Source of the DNA: Verrucomicrobium sp.
Lineage (GTDB): Bacteria; Verrucomicrobiota; Verrucomicrobiia; Methylacidiphilales; UBA1321
Length of the DNA: 46,205 bases
Direction: 5' to 3'
Assembly: GCA_017849585.1 (NCBI GenBank)
Contig: JAFIGT010000032.1
Location: 148,027 to 194,231, forward strand
Shown one piece after another: positions 34,243 through 43,326 of the stretch. Positions within the stretch are counted from its first letter, which is position 1; each line of letters starts with the position of its first letter. Position numbers and translations under genes: made by a program. The notes under the pieces are model-generated. The model was not told the DNA's origin. It made no database searches and was given only the letters and a program-made list of their open reading frames with translations.

Positions 34243-37140
34243 ATGGTTTCACTTTCGTCCCAGATGAATATGGAGGTGGCGGAGCAGTATTTTTCGGAAC
34301 ACTTCCGAACCGATGACTACCATAGCGAAAAGGAAACCGTCATGGGCATGTGGGTTGGTTCCGGTGCCAAACGGTTGGGATTAGCTGAATCCATTGACCC
34401 GAGCGATTACCGGGCGGTTCTCCATCAACAATTGGAGCGATTCGGTCAAATGGGACGTCCCCGGCAAAGTGAGGTCATCTATTACGAATTGACTTTCAAC
34501 ATGCCCAAATCTGTCAGCCTTGTCGCCATGAAGGATGAGCGGGTTAAGGCTTTGGTTTTGGATTGCGTAAAGAACCATTTTCCGCGCATGGAGGAATGGG
34601 CACGTGTGCGGGATAGGCGGGGAGATAAATGGCAATCCGAAGAGACCCGAAGTACAGGCAATCTGGTCGGGGCTTTGTTTGTCCACGAATCGAGCCGTGC
34701 GCTTGATCCCGATTTGCACGTCCATGCCGTCATTCCCAACATGAGCTACGATGTGGAGCGTCAGCAATGGCTGGCGTTGCAGGCATCACCCTTATACGAA
34801 AATCAAAAGCTCTCGGATATGGCTGTCCTCAATGACATGGCGAAGGGATTGCGCAAGCTCGGCTATGAAATTGAGCGGACGCCGGACGGTTTCGAAATAG
34901 AGGGATTTAGCCGTGAAACCATCGACAAATTTTCGCGGCGGTCCCAAGCCATCAAGGAAAAGCTGATCGAATGGGAGTCCAATCCTGTCGAATTGGCACG
35001 GGTTGCTGGTATTCACCGGTTGTCGGTCAATGGCCTTACCGACGCGGATCGAAGGCAGTTGGCCGCATTGGAAACACGCCCTCGGAAACAAGTCATACGC
35101 CATGCGGATTTGGTGCAAGGGATGATGGATCGTTTTTCGCCGCAAGAACGCTGGATGTATAATGAGACCCTTCAAAAGGCCCGGCAATCGAAGGGACTGC
35201 CTCCAAACCCGGAAATCTCCGCGTGGGAGGCAATGAACCATGTGATGGCCGATCATTTCGAACGCGCTTCGGTTGCCAAAGAAAATGAACTATTGGCCAA
35301 AGCCTTGGCGCAGGGAATGGGGCATGTCGATTATGGAGAGGTTCGACGGCAACTGCTCCGGAAGGATCTAATTCGAGCGGGAGACTACCTGACGACTCAT
35401 GAGGTGTTAAAAGAGGAATCTTCTCTGATTGAGTTCGTGCGGGACGGACGCGGTTCCTGTTATCAGCTGGGCAAAAGAGATTATCGTATCACCGACGATA
35501 AACTGTCCGAAGAACAAGTTGAGGCGGTTCAGCATGTGCTCAGGTCACGAGATCGGGTGATTGGCATTCGAGGAGCTGCGGGAACCGGAAAGACCACGAT
35601 GATGAAGGAAGCAGTTCGAGGTATTGAAGCAGGTGGTCGAACTGTATTAACGGTCGCTCCTTCCGCCAGTGCATCACGCGGCACATTGAGAAAAGAGGGC
35701 TTTAAGGATGCCGATACATTGGCTCAACTCCTCGTCAATAGTCAGATGCAAGCCAAGTTGAAAGGACAAGTCATTTGGGTTGATGAGGCTGGATTGGTTT
35801 CGGCAAAGCAGATGAGCCAACTGTTTGAGTTGGCTGAGCGGCAACAGGCGAGAGTGATTTTGTCTGGAGATATTCGGCAGCACGGGGCGGTGAATCGGGG
35901 GGATGCGCTTCGTCTGCTCGAAAAGTATGGTGGTTTACAATCCGCCGAGTTGAAGTCGATTCACCGTCAGAAAACGGCGCTCTATAAAGAAGCCGTTCAA
36001 GCACTCGATACCGGAGATGTCGGCACGGCATTTGAAAAGCTGGATGCCATGGGAGCGGTTCGGGAAGTGTCCGATGCAGAACGTTACCAATGCCTGGCTG
36101 AAGATTACACCATCCATCGCCAGCGCAAACACTCGGTGCTGGTCGTCTCTCCGACGCATGCTGAAGGGGAGGCGGTCACCGCCGCAATCCGAACCAAACT
36201 TAAGGAGACTGGGTTGCTCAAATCCAAAACACAAACCATCGATTCCTTACGCCATTTGAATTGGACGGAAATGCAGCGTATGGAGAGTGTCCGATACCAA
36301 CCAGAACAAGTGATCCAATTTCATCAGAATGCGTCTGGATTCCGGAAGGGCGAGAAGGTAACGATTTTGAAACGTGATGAAGGCCGTCTTGAGGTTTGCG
36401 TTGAGAATGGGAAAACCAAGACGCTGGATCTTTCTCATGCGAAGCATTTTCAGGTATTCGAACGGAAGACAGTGGAAGTCTGTGGGGGCGATACGATTCG
36501 ATTTTCTCAAAATGGGTTTACACTCGATGGTAAACATCGGTTGCAAAACGGTGATCTTCGACGCATCAAGGGATTTACTCGTTCCGGAGATCTTCGGTTA
36601 GATAACGGCTGGGTAGTAAGCCGTGGGTTTGGACATATGCAACATGGCTATGCCGTTACCTCCCATGCTTCCCAAGGCAAAACGGTCGATCATGTGTTGC
36701 TCGCCATCAACTCCCGCTCCGCTTTAACGACAGGTTCCTCCGAGCAAGCGTATGTTTCCATTTCGCGGGGACGTCACAGCGTGACGATTTACACCGACTG
36801 CAAGGAGGCGGTCATGGAAGCTGCAAAAATCAGCAGTGCGCGACCTTCCGGTCATGATTTGATGGCGAAGCTGCCAGTTGGTCAGGTGTCGCGTTCCCGT
36901 ATCAAGGCCGCCATCCGGCAGCAGGCGATTCGAAACCATCGTGAAGCCATTCATAAACAGATACAGCAGGAGACGGTGAAGCAACGAGAAAAAGAAAAAG
37001 TGACGGTAAAACCATCCGTTCAACCGGAGATCAAGCCAGCAATTGCTCCTACTCCCAAACTGACGCGTGCCGTTCAGCCTATCGAGCCTGACTTTGATTT
37101 CGATATTCCCATTCAACCCAGACAAGGAATGCACCTATGA
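34243..37140 (+). CDS. MobF-family relaxase-helicase (TrwC/TraI type)
   Basis: A 965-residue conjugative relaxase. The N-terminal nuclease has tyrosines in AEQYFSEHFRTDDYHSEKE (Y16 and Y26) and the three-histidine metal site H148, H159 and H161 (FVHESSRALDPDLHVHAVI), with the same spacing as TrwC. The helicase half has Walker A GIRGAAGTGKTTMM (about residues 441-454), Walker B VIWVDEAGLVS and the late motif HASQGKTVDHVLLA. The ATG at 34243 follows GGAGG at 34228 and fits the TrwC start; earlier in-frame starts only add non-homologous sequence. The stop overlaps the next gene. Confidence 0.95.
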   Translation: MVSLSSQMNMEVAEQYFSEHFRTDDYHSEKETVMGMWVGSGAKRLGLAESIDPSDYRAVLHQQLERFGQMGRPRQSEVIYYELTFNMPKSVSLVAMKDERVKALVLDCVKNHFPRMEEWARVRDRRGDKWQSEETRSTGNLVGALFVHESSRALDPDLHVHAVIPNMSYDVERQQWLALQASPLYENQKLSDMAVLNDMAKGLRKLGYEIERTPDGFEIEGFSRETIDKFSRRSQAIKEKLIEWESNPVELARVAGIHRLSVNGLTDADRRQLAALETRPRKQVIRHADLVQGMMDRFSPQERWMYNETLQKARQSKGLPPNPEISAWEAMNHVMADHFERASVAKENELLAKALAQGMGHVDYGEVRRQLLRKDLIRAGDYLTTHEVLKEESSLIEFVRDGRGSCYQLGKRDYRITDDKLSEEQVEAVQHVLRSRDRVIGIRGAAGTGKTTMMKEAVRGIEAGGRTVLTVAPSASASRGTLRKEGFKDADTLAQLLVNSQMQAKLKGQVIWVDEAGLVSAKQMSQLFELAERQQARVILSGDIRQHGAVNRGDALRLLEKYGGLQSAELKSIHRQKTALYKEAVQALDTGDVGTAFEKLDAMGAVREVSDAERYQCLAEDYTIHRQRKHSVLVVSPTHAEGEAVTAAIRTKLKETGLLKSKTQTIDSLRHLNWTEMQRMESVRYQPEQVIQFHQNASGFRKGEKVTILKRDEGRLEVCVENGKTKTLDLSHAKHFQVFERKTVEVCGGDTIRFSQNGFTLDGKHRLQNGDLRRIKGFTRSGDLRLDNGWVVSRGFGHMQHGYAVTSHASQGKTVDHVLLAINSRSALTTGSSEQAYVSISRGRHSVTIYTDCKEAVMEAAKISSARPSGHDLMAKLPVGQVSRSRIKAAIRQQAIRNHREAIHKQIQQETVKQREKEKVTVKPSVQPEIKPAIAPTPKLTRAVQPIEPDFDFDIPIQPRQGMHL

Positions 37141-37469
37141 TGACCAGTTGTTCGCCTTATCGTGCTTTTACCAAGGGGACTCCACTCTCCTGCGTTCAGT
37201 TAGAGTTGGATTTCCTTTTTTGTGGGGGCGACCATTGGGCCTTGCCCTATGCCCATCTCGTTTCCTCCCGCTTTGATGCCTCGGGCACCATTCTCTTAAC
37301 TTTCACTGCGCACGAAGTGAAAATCGAGGGACGCAATTTGGGTGAGCTTTATACCGGCATTTTACATCACGACATTGAGGTTGTGCGTGAAGTCGATCCA
37401 CGCCATACCGATCTCGCGGAGAGCGAATCGGTGGTCGATAAGCTCAGCATCAATTCCATTTCGGGATGA
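37137..37469 (+). CDS. Unknown protein coupled to the relaxase
   Basis: A 110-residue protein whose ATG overlaps the relaxase stop by 4 bp. It is mostly beta-strand-like (HWALPYAHLVSSRFDASGTILLTFTAHEVKIEGRNLGELYTGIL) with an acidic C-terminus. I recognise no family. Coupling to the relaxase suggests a small accessory protein of DNA transfer. Confidence 0.7.
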   Translation: MMTSCSPYRAFTKGTPLSCVQLELDFLFCGGDHWALPYAHLVSSRFDASGTILLTFTAHEVKIEGRNLGELYTGILHHDIEVVREVDPRHTDLAESESVVDKLSINSISG

Positions 37470-37529
37470 ATCCACGATTCTTTCAGTTGACATTCGGCCT
37501 GAATTCAACTGATTTGGATTTAATATCTT

Positions 37530-38126
37530 ATGAGCTTAAAACCACACCCGCAGTTTGGCTCGCTGCAAAAATTGATTCAGGAGCAGTCAGACACCCTGGC
37601 TCGCCCTTGGAAGGGACTAACCTTCCGTTGCGCCGGATTGGACTTTGCTTCCACCAAGTCATTGGTCTCTGGGGAGGGTACGCGCCAATACGGTGCTCGC
37701 TGGATGGCTCCCGGATACGAGCGGGTTGTGCATCTGAGCACAACAGAACTCACCGCCATCAGAGAGAGCAAAGGGCATTTTTCGCGTTACGGTCTGGATG
37801 CGGCCAAACCCGAACCGCGAGTTCTGGCTTCCTTGGAACTGAGGGTGGATAAACTACTGGATCTATTCCGATTCGATGCGCTTTCCGCTGGGTTTACCGT
37901 GCAGGAAATGCTGGATGAAGATTGGGAAACATTGAATGACCGGGGCGCGGAAAGTCTCTCCCAATCTTTGGGGCGTGCCGCTTTCAGTTTGGGATTTGAA
38001 GCTATTTTGATGCCGTCTGCCAGATTGAAAAATGGGCGCAATGTGGTGGTGTTCCCGGAAAACCTGCTCTCTTCCAGTCACTTCGCGATTGTAGGTGAAG
38101 CGAAACTGAAGAGCTGGCTTGGATAA
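37530..38126 (+). CDS. RES-domain toxin
   Basis: A 198-residue RES-family protein. The namesake residues fit FRCAGLDFASTKSLVSGEGT (Arg), HLSTTELTAIRE (Glu) and a late Ser-rich stretch (LLSSSHF), with GARWMAPGYERVVHLS typical of the family. RES toxins degrade NAD+. The gene lies upstream of its likely antitoxin, the reverse of the usual order. It probably stabilises the element. Confidence 0.85.
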   Translation: MSLKPHPQFGSLQKLIQEQSDTLARPWKGLTFRCAGLDFASTKSLVSGEGTRQYGARWMAPGYERVVHLSTTELTAIRESKGHFSRYGLDAAKPEPRVLASLELRVDKLLDLFRFDALSAGFTVQEMLDEDWETLNDRGAESLSQSLGRAAFSLGFEAILMPSARLKNGRNVVVFPENLLSSSHFAIVGEAKLKSWLG

Positions 38127-38150
38127 GTGCATGCAAATGTGCATGTAAAT
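38127..38150. promoter_or_regulatory. Tandem 12-bp repeat before the antitoxin gene
   Basis: GTGCATGCAAAT is followed at once by GTGCATGTAAAT, one base different, right after the toxin stop and 32 bp before the antitoxin gene. It is a likely operator for the antitoxin or toxin-antitoxin complex. Confidence 0.55.
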
Positions 38151-38182
38151 TACTTGGCATTTCGTGACGATAAGCTTAAGGT

Positions 38183-38605
38183 ATGAGTATGAAAGTGAAT
38201 CAACCTGCCAGTGCAAAGATACGGTTGGTGAAGCGAAGTGGAACCAAAACTGGGACGTTCCTTCTCGCTCAGGGAAGGACTGAGCCCTTCACAATCAAAA
38301 GATTTTGCGTCCGCTACGGCATGCAACAATATTTGCTGCCCCGTCTTTCGGGATTTTCGCAGCGTGCTATCGACAGTTGGGCTGCTGGCAAGAAACCGAG
38401 CGGTCCTGCGGTTAAACGGCTAACGGAATTGGAGCGGCTGTTCGCGGCGTTATCCAAGCTCGTTGATGCCAAAAGCATCGGATCTTGGCTAAGCTATCCC
38501 AATCCAGCCTTTGATGGGTCGACTCCGCTTCAAGTCATTGAACGAGGCGAGAGTGACCGACTCTGGCGCATGATTTACCAATTGGAATCTGGGCAGCCGG
38601 GATAA
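38183..38605 (+). CDS. Xre/ParS-type antitoxin-like protein
   Basis: A 140-residue basic protein with an HTH-like stretch (LLPRLSGFSQRAIDSWAAGKKPSGPAVKRLTELERLFAALSKL) and a C-terminal segment resembling the MbcA/ParS antitoxin end (SIGSWLSYPNPAFDGSTPLQVIERGESDRLWRMIYQLESG). The AFDGSTPLQVIERGE block is characteristic of antitoxins that pair with RES toxins. It follows the RES gene by 56 bp. Confidence 0.85.
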   Translation: MSMKVNQPASAKIRLVKRSGTKTGTFLLAQGRTEPFTIKRFCVRYGMQQYLLPRLSGFSQRAIDSWAAGKKPSGPAVKRLTELERLFAALSKLVDAKSIGSWLSYPNPAFDGSTPLQVIERGESDRLWRMIYQLESGQPG

Positions 38606-39134
38606 TTCGTCGGAACACTTGGCTGCTGCTTGCGGTCACAAGCGGACGCCCTGATTGAGGCTCATGTACCGTTACCTACGGCGGGAATATTTTTATTCCC
38701 TCTCTCTCTCCTTTAGCGACGATGGCGCGGTGAGGAAGCGGAGAGCGCGAAGTATGAGCGGCGACGCAACGAACCCCGCCTTGGTCGCTCCATGAACTCT
38801 TTTATGGACGAAAGGGTGTTGCCTTGGCGGCCAAGGCAACACGCTGAAATTCGATCCGGAAAGCGGTTTTTCGTTGCGCATGGCGGTTTCGCCAGTAGGC
38901 CATTGTAAATGGTAAAAACGTCTATTCTTCGCCCTAAAATCCAAAGCTCAAGTAACTATAACTGGCTAATTGTTAGTTATTTATAGTCAATATAAGGGTT
39001 TGTTCGGCAGGCGGATGGTTGGATAATCTTCAGAGCGTACTCCTGTAGTGACCCCATAAGCTAATAAGAGGGTAGATAGGTGACATCTATGAAAAACAAC
39101 CAGAACCAATCAATCTCCAACGAAAAGCAGGCGC
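38606..39134. other. Structured intergenic region
   Basis: A 529-bp stretch with no supported gene. It holds a perfect 12-bp hairpin, GTGTTGCCTTGG-CGG-CCAAGGCAACAC (38816-38842), a weaker one with TCCAT and ATGGA just upstream, a CTCTCTCTCTC tract at about 38700 and AT-rich inverted sequence near 38950. GC content shifts sharply inside it. Confidence 0.55.
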
Positions 39135-39473
39135 ATGAAAATTCCGACAATGAGCAACGAGCAGGTTCAATTTTTAAATTTGCAGCGTCCCCCTGGACGT
39201 CTCAATGTGTCGCAGGCAGCATGGTTCCTAGGTTTTCAGTCACACGATATTCCGATACTGATGAAGGCCCGCTTACTCAAACCGCTGGGAAATCCGACCC
39301 TTCAGAGCGTCAAATATTTTTCTTTGAACGAGCTGGAAGTACTTCGGAACAATCGGGACTGGTACTCCAAGGCTTGTGATGTTCTTGCCAGACACTGGCA
39401 GCACAAAAATGGCCGCAAGTCCTTCCGGCCTCCCAAGCTCAGACTGTTGAAAACTTCCGAAGGCATGGTATGA
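39135..39473 (+). CDS. HTH/excisionase-like DNA-binding protein
   Basis: A 112-residue protein with the arrangement of small winged HTH proteins: LNVSQAAWFLGFQSHDIPILMKARLLKPLGN, followed by a strand (VKYFSLNELEVL) and a basic tail (RKSFRPPKLRLLK). The VSQAAWFLGF...LLKPLG pattern resembles MerR/excisionase-type HTH folds used to read operators or direct integrases. It lies before the GmrSD-like pair; it may regulate that module or act as the element's excisionase. Confidence 0.65.
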   Translation: MKIPTMSNEQVQFLNLQRPPGRLNVSQAAWFLGFQSHDIPILMKARLLKPLGNPTLQSVKYFSLNELEVLRNNRDWYSKACDVLARHWQHKNGRKSFRPPKLRLLKTSEGMV

Positions 39474-39603
39474 AAATGGCCGTGTCGATCATGGGCTTCA
39501 GATGAAGGTGGCGGTTGATTTGAGCCTCTTAAGAATTAACCTTATTTTCCTATCGACGGGCTTCCTCTCAGTATTTACAGTCACGATTCCAGCGGAGGGG
39601 AAC

Positions 39604-41376
39604 ATGGAATCACGAAGAGCTACACTCTTGGAATTGCTGGCATGGGACGAGCGGGTTCGCTTCGTTATCCCGAAATGGCAGCGTCAATACGTTTGGGGAA
39701 CTGCTGAAACGAGCGGATATGAAGTTCGTCAACTCTGGGAGGATCTCAAAGCAAATTGTCTGACTGGAGGTACCCATTTTTGTGGCGTCATGCTATTCCG
39801 GCGAGTGGCTGATGCGGATTCAGCATTGATCGAGTGGGAAATTGTGGATGGCCAGCAACGGCTGACCACCTTCTTTCTTCTGTTCATCGCTATCCGGGAT
39901 AAGTGTGAAAAGGATGGGGTCGATTGCACTGAGCTCTACCGCGTGTTCACCACAGAGAACTCGAGTGAGTGCCGACTCGTTCTCAAGCACGATTTAAATG
40001 ATGATCGGGAAGTGCTGAACGCCTTGCTTCGTCGGGCTGCACCCGCGCTTTCCAAAAAGATTCAAGACGAGAGTCGTGTACTGAAAGCGTATCAGCTGTT
40101 CAGTAATGAACTGGCCGACATCTCCGCATTCGATATGCGCGATTTGGTCCTGAAAATGGTACAGGGAGTGGATTTGCTGATTTTGACCGCCGACCCGGCT
40201 GATGACACGCGGCGGCTTTTTGAAACGCTCAATGGTCGTGGCCGTCGTATTGATCCGTTTGATTTGGTGGCGAATCTCGTGAATTACATTGGGCGTGATA
40301 ATCACGAGCTCAATGCGCAGGCGCAAAGTGTCTGGTATTTCATCACAAACAACATCGAAAAGGATGATCTCGATGATTTTCTCAGCGTGTTTGCCAAGCG
40401 CAACGCCCAGCAGACGCCACGGGGCACAACTCTGGATGAAATCGACTACGAGGTCCGGCGTGCTCGTGAGCAGGGGAACGTGGGGCAGTGGCTGCGGGAA
40501 TTCCAAAGAGCGGCCAAATACTATCAGGATATTCTCTTTCCTGATGATGCCGCGAACGACTCAATCCATGTTCTTCTTTCGGAAATCAAAACGCTACGCA
40601 TTCCCAAATTGAATCCATTTCTCCTCGCCTTGCTTGAGGCCTTTGGAAATACCCCGGCCAGTGAACCCCTCATCAATAACGTACGCTCGTTGATGGTGAG
40701 ATTGCTCATCACGTATGACCGTCCTGCTTATAAGATCGAGCGTTTTGCGGAACTCGCCTGCCAGAAGTTCTACGATGAAGGAGTGCCCAAGCCGGAGCGG
40801 TTGGAGCAAGTCATTCAACTTATCGACGACCATTGGATTGACGACGCCACCTTTACTCAGGCGTTCACCAGCAAAGTACTTTATGGACCGGGAGCTCATC
40901 TCAGTCGGCTGCGCTATTATCTCGAAAAACTGGAGCTCAAAAGCGCGGAGGCAAGTGGTCACCCCTTTGAGGTTCACTTTGGTCGCAAGACCACGGTCGA
41001 ACATATCATGCCTCAGACACTCAACGATGTTTGGCGCGGCGCGCTTCGCATCCATGATCCGGTGCGACTCCACGCTCAGCATCAAGCGTTGGTCGACACG
41101 ATCGGAAATCTCACGGTGCTGCTTTTCGGGGACAACAGCTCGGTCCAGAATGAATCCTTTGCGACAAAGAAGGAATTCTATTTGAACCCGGTTCAGGCTT
41201 TCAAAAATCGTGGCGTTCGCAGTCGCAAGGCAGCCATTGGCAATTGCGCATTAAACCGCTATTTTGAAAATATCAGCGCATGGAATTTCCAGGCGATAGT
41301 GGATCGGGGGCAATACCTCGCCACGCTTGCGCTGGATATTTGGAAAAAAGAACCTTGGAATCGAGAAACCACATGA
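39604..41376 (+). CDS. GmrSD-like DUF262/DUF1524 restriction protein
   Basis: A 590-residue protein with the two parts of GmrSD-type enzymes fused. DUF262: IPKWQRQYVWG (residues ~22-32) and VDGQQRLTTF (81-90), the ParB-like nucleotide-handling motif, then ADPADDTRRLFETLNGRGRRIDPFDLVANL. DUF1524: TVEHIMPQ (H467) and GNLTVLLFGDNSSVQNESF, the His-Me nuclease finger. Such proteins cut modified phage DNA. The ATG at 39604 follows GGAGGGGAAC. The ATGA overlap with the next gene shows translational coupling. Confidence 0.88.
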   Translation: MESRRATLLELLAWDERVRFVIPKWQRQYVWGTAETSGYEVRQLWEDLKANCLTGGTHFCGVMLFRRVADADSALIEWEIVDGQQRLTTFFLLFIAIRDKCEKDGVDCTELYRVFTTENSSECRLVLKHDLNDDREVLNALLRRAAPALSKKIQDESRVLKAYQLFSNELADISAFDMRDLVLKMVQGVDLLILTADPADDTRRLFETLNGRGRRIDPFDLVANLVNYIGRDNHELNAQAQSVWYFITNNIEKDDLDDFLSVFAKRNAQQTPRGTTLDEIDYEVRRAREQGNVGQWLREFQRAAKYYQDILFPDDAANDSIHVLLSEIKTLRIPKLNPFLLALLEAFGNTPASEPLINNVRSLMVRLLITYDRPAYKIERFAELACQKFYDEGVPKPERLEQVIQLIDDHWIDDATFTQAFTSKVLYGPGAHLSRLRYYLEKLELKSAEASGHPFEVHFGRKTTVEHIMPQTLNDVWRGALRIHDPVRLHAQHQALVDTIGNLTVLLFGDNSSVQNESFATKKEFYLNPVQAFKNRGVRSRKAAIGNCALNRYFENISAWNFQAIVDRGQYLATLALDIWKKEPWNRETT

Positions 41377-42023
41377 GCTTTGTCCTCGGAACCACATTGA
41401 AAAGCGTCGAAAAAGTATTTGGACCTGCCGTGGCTGGCCGTGGTGATGAAGCCCATACGGTATCTGCGGTGCGTTATGCGGCGGGCCAAGGCAAGAGATT
41501 CGCGGGAGTGCCCGGATTCCATCCCGAGGCGGTTTTTTACATTCACTTTGCCTTGCCAGTGAATCTTGCGGAAATCAAAAGCAAGAAAGGTCTTTTTGAT
41601 CATATCAAGGATCTCTCTGAAGATGGTCCTCAAGCCAGGCAGGGGCGTGACGTTGAAGTTGAGGCATTTCTAAAAGCCCGCGCTGAGAAAGCGCGCCTCG
41701 TTGAGGAGAAAGCGAAGGCGGCAGCGGAGAAAAAGTCCCGACTTGAGACTGCCAAGGCGGAAAAGCAGTTTGAAAAAGAGAGAAAAGCTGCGGAGAAAAA
41801 AGCTCGCCTCGATGCCATCAAAGCCCAAAAACAGCTCGATAAAGAGAAGAAGGCTGCTGAGAAAACGGAAAAGCTGCTTCGGGAAAGAGTCATCGCTGAG
41901 TATCTGGCTGGCCGTTCAGCCATCACGTTTACTGTGGATGGGCATACGATCACGGCAGCGATTAAGGTGACTTCCGCCAAGGGTAAAAAGAAAGTTAAGC
42001 TCAGCGCAGAGTTTACTCTCTAA
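41373..42023 (+). CDS. Lys/Ala/Glu-rich coiled-coil partner of GmrSD-like protein
   Basis: A 216-residue protein overlapping the nuclease stop by 4 bp. An N-terminal globular part (~90 residues, FVLGTTLKSVEKVFGPAVAG; GFHPEAVFYIHFALP) is followed by an unbroken charged coiled coil (EKARLVEEKAKAAAEKKSR and onward) and a beta-rich C-terminus (ITFTVDGHTITAAIKVTSAKGKKKVKLS). I do not recognise the family. Coupling suggests it is part of the same defence system, perhaps a DNA- or sensor-binding subunit. Confidence 0.75.
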   Translation: MSFVLGTTLKSVEKVFGPAVAGRGDEAHTVSAVRYAAGQGKRFAGVPGFHPEAVFYIHFALPVNLAEIKSKKGLFDHIKDLSEDGPQARQGRDVEVEAFLKARAEKARLVEEKAKAAAEKKSRLETAKAEKQFEKERKAAEKKARLDAIKAQKQLDKEKKAAEKTEKLLRERVIAEYLAGRSAITFTVDGHTITAAIKVTSAKGKKKVKLSAEFTL

Positions 42024-42089
42024 GTCCCGGTAACTCTCTGCGCTCCTCGATGCGATGAATTTGTCATCTGTTGGCAAATCAGGGGGAAC

Positions 42090-43139
42090 TTAAGTCTTTG
42101 ATTGCGCGAACTGAAGGATGCTCTTTTTCTTTTCCTCTTCGTAATACTCAATGGGAAGTGTTGTGGTCATGGCTCCCTTACCGTATGCGATATGAATAGC
42201 TCTCGATTTATGTCCAAGATGGTTCATGGCGTCGCGTTCCGGCATTCCGGCAGTACGGGCACGCTGCGCCCATGCGTAGCGATAGGAGTGCAGAACGCGC
42301 CCTCCGATTTTTAGGGTGCGGCAGCGGCGTTTGAACTCGGCGGCACGATGCTTGGGTTCCTCCAAGCGAATCTTGGGAAAGAAATATCCAAACTGTGGAA
42401 GTTGGTCGAGAATAGCACTGATACGCGGGCCGATGTGTAGGCAACTGGAGCCTTCGCCGCGATTCACCAATTTCTTTCTCTGAAAGAAAATCACTCCATT
42501 TTCCCGATCCACGTTGTTCCAGCTCAGGTTGGCAATATCCGATTGAGAGCCGCCTGTTTCCCAGAGCAGTTCATAAAATAGCTTCCTCTCCACATTTTGC
42601 TCTCGATCAATAATCTTCTGGTGTTCGTCTGCGGTGATGGCTGTGAAACTTTTCTTTCGCAGAGGTGGCCATGCGGCTTCGGCCATGACCGGGGTAAGCA
42701 ACCAGCCCAAATGCAGTGCGTAATTGTGAATTCGCCTCAAGTAATGGTGGGTGGAGTTTCCTGCCTGTTTATGCTCCAGCACGGTCAATAAGTGGATCGA
42801 TTCCGTATCGAGTAGGGGCATTGTCCGTAACATGGCAAAGGGACGGCTGCGGAAGGCTCGTTCCTTGCGGTCTCGGGTGGACTCCACGCCGGATTTGACG
42901 TAATGCTCCATCACATCGGCCCAAGTTCGCGTGACCAAATCAGGGGACTTGGCCAAGAGATAGGCTTTGGCCATGGAGCGATTCAACTGGGGCTGGGCGG
43001 CGGCTTGGTTTTTGGCGGTCAGCAGTTGCTTGGCTGCGACACGGTCAGTGGTTCCCAAGCTTTCCGCTCTGCCGGTCGTCTTGTCTTTGATGTAGTAATG
43101 ATCCCCATTACGGCGATACAGCCGATAACGTTCGAGCAT
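42090..43139 (-). CDS. int: Tyrosine recombinase (element B integrase)
   Basis: A 349-residue tyrosine recombinase. The N-terminal arm-binding part (MLERYRLYRRNGDHYYIKDK) and the core-binding part (LVTRTWADVMEHYVKSGVE) match the truncated copy at 22.4 kb. The catalytic half shows HSYR (His-x-x-Arg), LGHKSR and the nucleophilic tyrosine in HIAYGKGA. The usual first arginine (TGxR) is replaced: the sequence reads WETGGSQSDIANLSW. The start at 43139 is chosen by alignment with the remnant. It faces the right att site. Confidence 0.92.
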   Translation of the reverse strand: MLERYRLYRRNGDHYYIKDKTTGRAESLGTTDRVAAKQLLTAKNQAAAQPQLNRSMAKAYLLAKSPDLVTRTWADVMEHYVKSGVESTRDRKERAFRSRPFAMLRTMPLLDTESIHLLTVLEHKQAGNSTHHYLRRIHNYALHLGWLLTPVMAEAAWPPLRKKSFTAITADEHQKIIDREQNVERKLFYELLWETGGSQSDIANLSWNNVDRENGVIFFQRKKLVNRGEGSSCLHIGPRISAILDQLPQFGYFFPKIRLEEPKHRAAEFKRRCRTLKIGGRVLHSYRYAWAQRARTAGMPERDAMNHLGHKSRAIHIAYGKGAMTTTLPIEYYEEEKKKSILQFAQSKT

Positions 43140-43244
43140 GGTGGTTCTCCATGCACTCAAGAGTAGAATCTTTTTGAACCAACCGTTAGCGAGGCGTCAG
43201 AGAGTAAAACCGGGTTTACTGCAGCATGGGCGAGTCGCTAAAAT

Positions 43245-43272
43245 GGTGTCAAATTTGGTGTCAACTGACACC
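43245..43272. repeat. Element B arm repeats, right end
   Basis: GGTGTCAA occurs at 43245 and 43257 (12-bp period), followed directly by the inverted CTGACACC (43265-43272). The same pair and period occur at the left end of the element. They lie between the integrase start and the att core. Confidence 0.65.
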
Positions 43273-43296
43273 AAAAGGAGCTCTATCGGATCAGTT

Positions 43297-43326
43297 CCAT
43301 TTGTCTTTCAACGACTTAACAAATGG
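43297..43326. repeat. Inverted repeat abutting the right att core
   Basis: CCATTTGT (43297-43304) and ACAAATGG (43319-43326) form a perfect 8-bp inverted repeat. Its right arm enters the tRNA-end core. Confidence 0.5.

Noticed and set aside
39080-39379. Plus-strand open frame of 99 codons
   Set aside because: It overlaps the HTH gene in another frame, and the HTH frame has clear domain structure.
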